Shown here piece after piece: positions 62,767 through 64,000 of a stretch of 64,000 nt of DNA (positions are counted from its first letter, which is position 1; every line of letters starts with the position of its first letter). Below the pieces are notes generated by a model. The model was not told the origin of the DNA. It saw only the letters and a list, made by a program, of their open reading frames with translations, and searched no databases. This stretch comes from RYN-230 sp963718305. GTDB lineage: Bacteria; Actinomycetota; Actinomycetes; Streptosporangiales; Streptosporangiaceae. The stretch lies in assembly GCA_963718305.1 (NCBI GenBank), contig CAVQZG010000004.1, positions 72,260-136,259 on the forward strand, read 5' to 3'. The translations under genes and the position numbers were made by a program.

Positions 62767-63741
62767 ATGACCGCCTCCCCGGTGCCAGACCTGGCTGACG
62801 TCCTCGCGGCGCGTCAGCGCATCGCGCCCTACCTGCGGGCGACTCCGCTGTATCGTTACCCGGCGCTGGATGCCATGACCGGGGCCCAGGTGTGGGTCAA
62901 GCACGAGAACCATCAGCCGGTGGGCGCGTTCAAAGTCCGCGGCGGCGTGAACCTGGTCAGCCAGCTGGGCGCCGATGAGCGGCATCGGGGGATCATCGCC
63001 GCCTCGACCGGCAACCATGGCCAGTCGGTTGCCTACGCAGCGGACTTGTTCGGCGTGCGGGCGGTGATCTGCATGCCCGAGCAGGCCAACCCGGTGAAGG
63101 TCGAGTCCATGCGGGCCCTGGGCGCCGAAGTGGTCCATCACGGCCGTGACTTCGACGAGGCCCGCGAGTACTGCGAGAAGCAGGCCACCGAGCATGGTTA
63201 CCGGTACATCCACTCCGGGAACGAGCCGTCGCTCATCGCGGGCGTGGCCACCTGCACGGTGGAGATCCTCGAGGCCCAGCCAGATACCGAGGTGATCGTG
63301 GTCCCGATTGGCGGCGGCAGCGGGGCGGCGGGGGCCTGCGTGGTGGCCAAGGCTGTGCGCCCGTCGATCGAGGTGATCGGCGTGCAGTCTGAGGCGGCCC
63401 CGGCCGCCTACCGCTCCTGGCAGGCGGGGACGCTGGTCGAGGACACCACCAGCACGTTCGCGGAAGGGCTGGCCACCAGGACCGCGTTCGAACTGCCGCA
63501 GCGGATCCTGCGGGATCTGCTGGACGACTTCGTTCTGGTCTCTGAGGATGCGCTGAAGGCCGCGACGCGGGTGATGATCGAGAAGACGCGCAACCTCGTC
63601 GAGCCGGCCGGCGCGGCCGCCCTGGCGGCGGTGCTGGGCGCTCCCCAGCGGTTCGCGGGCCGGAAGGTGGCGATCGTCTGCAGTGGCGGCAATATCAGCC
63701 CTGCCCAGCTAGCAGCACTGTGGCCGCGCGAACCTGGGTGA
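62767..63741 (+). CDS. Threonine dehydratase-like PLP enzyme
   Basis: 324 residues, the short catabolic form without ACT domain. PLP lysine K56 in GAFKVRGG, STGNHGQSVAYAA, the GGGSGAAGA phosphate loop and the SGGNIS end motif. Deaminates threonine or serine to the oxo acid; a serine/threonine racemase or other fold-type II enzyme cannot be excluded. No clear ribosome site; possibly leaderless. Confidence 0.85.
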   Translation: MTASPVPDLADVLAARQRIAPYLRATPLYRYPALDAMTGAQVWVKHENHQPVGAFKVRGGVNLVSQLGADERHRGIIAASTGNHGQSVAYAADLFGVRAVICMPEQANPVKVESMRALGAEVVHHGRDFDEAREYCEKQATEHGYRYIHSGNEPSLIAGVATCTVEILEAQPDTEVIVVPIGGGSGAAGACVVAKAVRPSIEVIGVQSEAAPAAYRSWQAGTLVEDTTSTFAEGLATRTAFELPQRILRDLLDDFVLVSEDALKAATRVMIEKTRNLVEPAGAAALAAVLGAPQRFAGRKVAIVCSGGNISPAQLAALWPREPG

Positions 63742-64000
63742 CACAAACCAAGGACCTGCGGTCCAAGTCCGGCCGGGCGTATCGGCCTTCTGGTGGCGGT
63801 CCTGCCTGGCGTCCGGGGAGGTACTTGGCGGCGGGTTTGGCCGCCTAGCTGATGGCTCTCGGTATCGCCGGCTCCCGGCGGGCCGGCTGGGCGGGTGGGT
63901 TCAGGTGCTGCTTCCGCTAGCGCGTACTCAACGGCGCGGCTGCCTCCCAGGGACTGTCCCCGCGTCCAGGCCTGCTCGAATGCCGCATCTCCCATGCGGG
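63742..64000. other. Right edge, no gene seen
   Basis: 259 bases with no supported gene. A five-base-arm hairpin (GGACCTGCGGTCC, 63753-63765) just after the dehydratase gene might aid termination. Open frames here are shadows of the dehydratase gene on the other strand. Confidence 0.4.

Overview
The window reads as chromosomal DNA from a GC-rich actinomycete: strong third-codon-position GC bias, GTG starts, tightly overlapping genes (ATGA and GTGA junctions), F420-type oxidoreductase and SpoIIE-type phosphatase families, and long meaningless open frames opposite real genes. No rRNA, tRNA, CRISPR array, phage module or replication origin was seen. I cannot name the species; a filamentous actinomycete (Streptosporangiales-like or relatives) is a reasonable guess only.

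Region 1 (about 0.7-9.2 kb) looks like a small specialised-metabolite locus that I do not recognise: a natural-product-type glycosyltransferase, a fused ABC exporter, a sulfotransferase with a Pro/Gly-rich insert, a DpgA-like type III polyketide synthase, a DpgB-like crotonase coupled to it, and a cytochrome b5-fatty acid desaturase fusion with a long QPPPG repeat. A perfect 14-bp palindrome lies just upstream of the synthase. DpgC and the hydroxyphenylglycine genes that usually accompany DpgA/B are absent from the window. This is the best candidate for an undescribed system.

Region 2 (9.3-19.5 kb) holds an AraC regulator divergent from an MFS exporter, a secreted Ig-like protein, an SDR, a sugar-type catabolic operon (Gfo/Idh/MocA dehydrogenase, TIM-barrel isomerase, hydrolase, DeoR regulator), a GNAT acetyltransferase (possibly frameshifted), a DUF1059 protein and a membrane SpoIIE phosphatase.

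Region 3 (19.6-33.0 kb) is aromatic and branched-chain catabolism: paaG-paaI-tetR divergent from paaZABCDEK across a TetR-type operator, followed by a branched-chain 2-oxo acid dehydrogenase operon (E1 alpha, E1 beta, E2) and a convergent Lrp/AsnC regulator. paaC is interrupted by a frameshift. paaF, paaH and paaJ functions and the E3 subunit are not in the window.

Region 4 (33.1-44.1 kb) is one long minus-strand operon divergent from a LysR gene: an EAR-repeat beta-propeller, an unknown protein (frameshifted), a complete Liv-type ABC importer (binding protein, LivH, LivM-LivG fusion, LivF), an HpcH/HpaI aldolase and a LigI-like amidohydrolase. I infer an uptake and breakdown system for a small, probably aromatic-derived, acid. 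A cupin and an isochorismatase-like hydrolase follow the LysR gene.

Region 5 (44.1-64.0 kb) is mixed: small envelope proteins, a complete ISL3-family element with 24-bp inverted ends, an APH-like kinase, a decayed flavoprotein disulfide reductase pseudogene with two amber codons at expected tyrosine positions, a GH19 lytic enzyme, an NMT1-like binding protein divergent from an unusual P450 lacking the ExxR arginine, a storage-polysaccharide pair (GH63/MGH1-like hydrolase and a frameshifted GlgX/TreX), DedA and GAP membrane proteins, an alpha/beta hydrolase without its usual histidine, and a threonine dehydratase.

Three conserved genes (paaC, the 39.6-kb unknown gene, glgX), and possibly the GNAT gene, carry a single-frame disruption with both halves otherwise well preserved. 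That pattern fits assembly indels at least as well as real inactivation.
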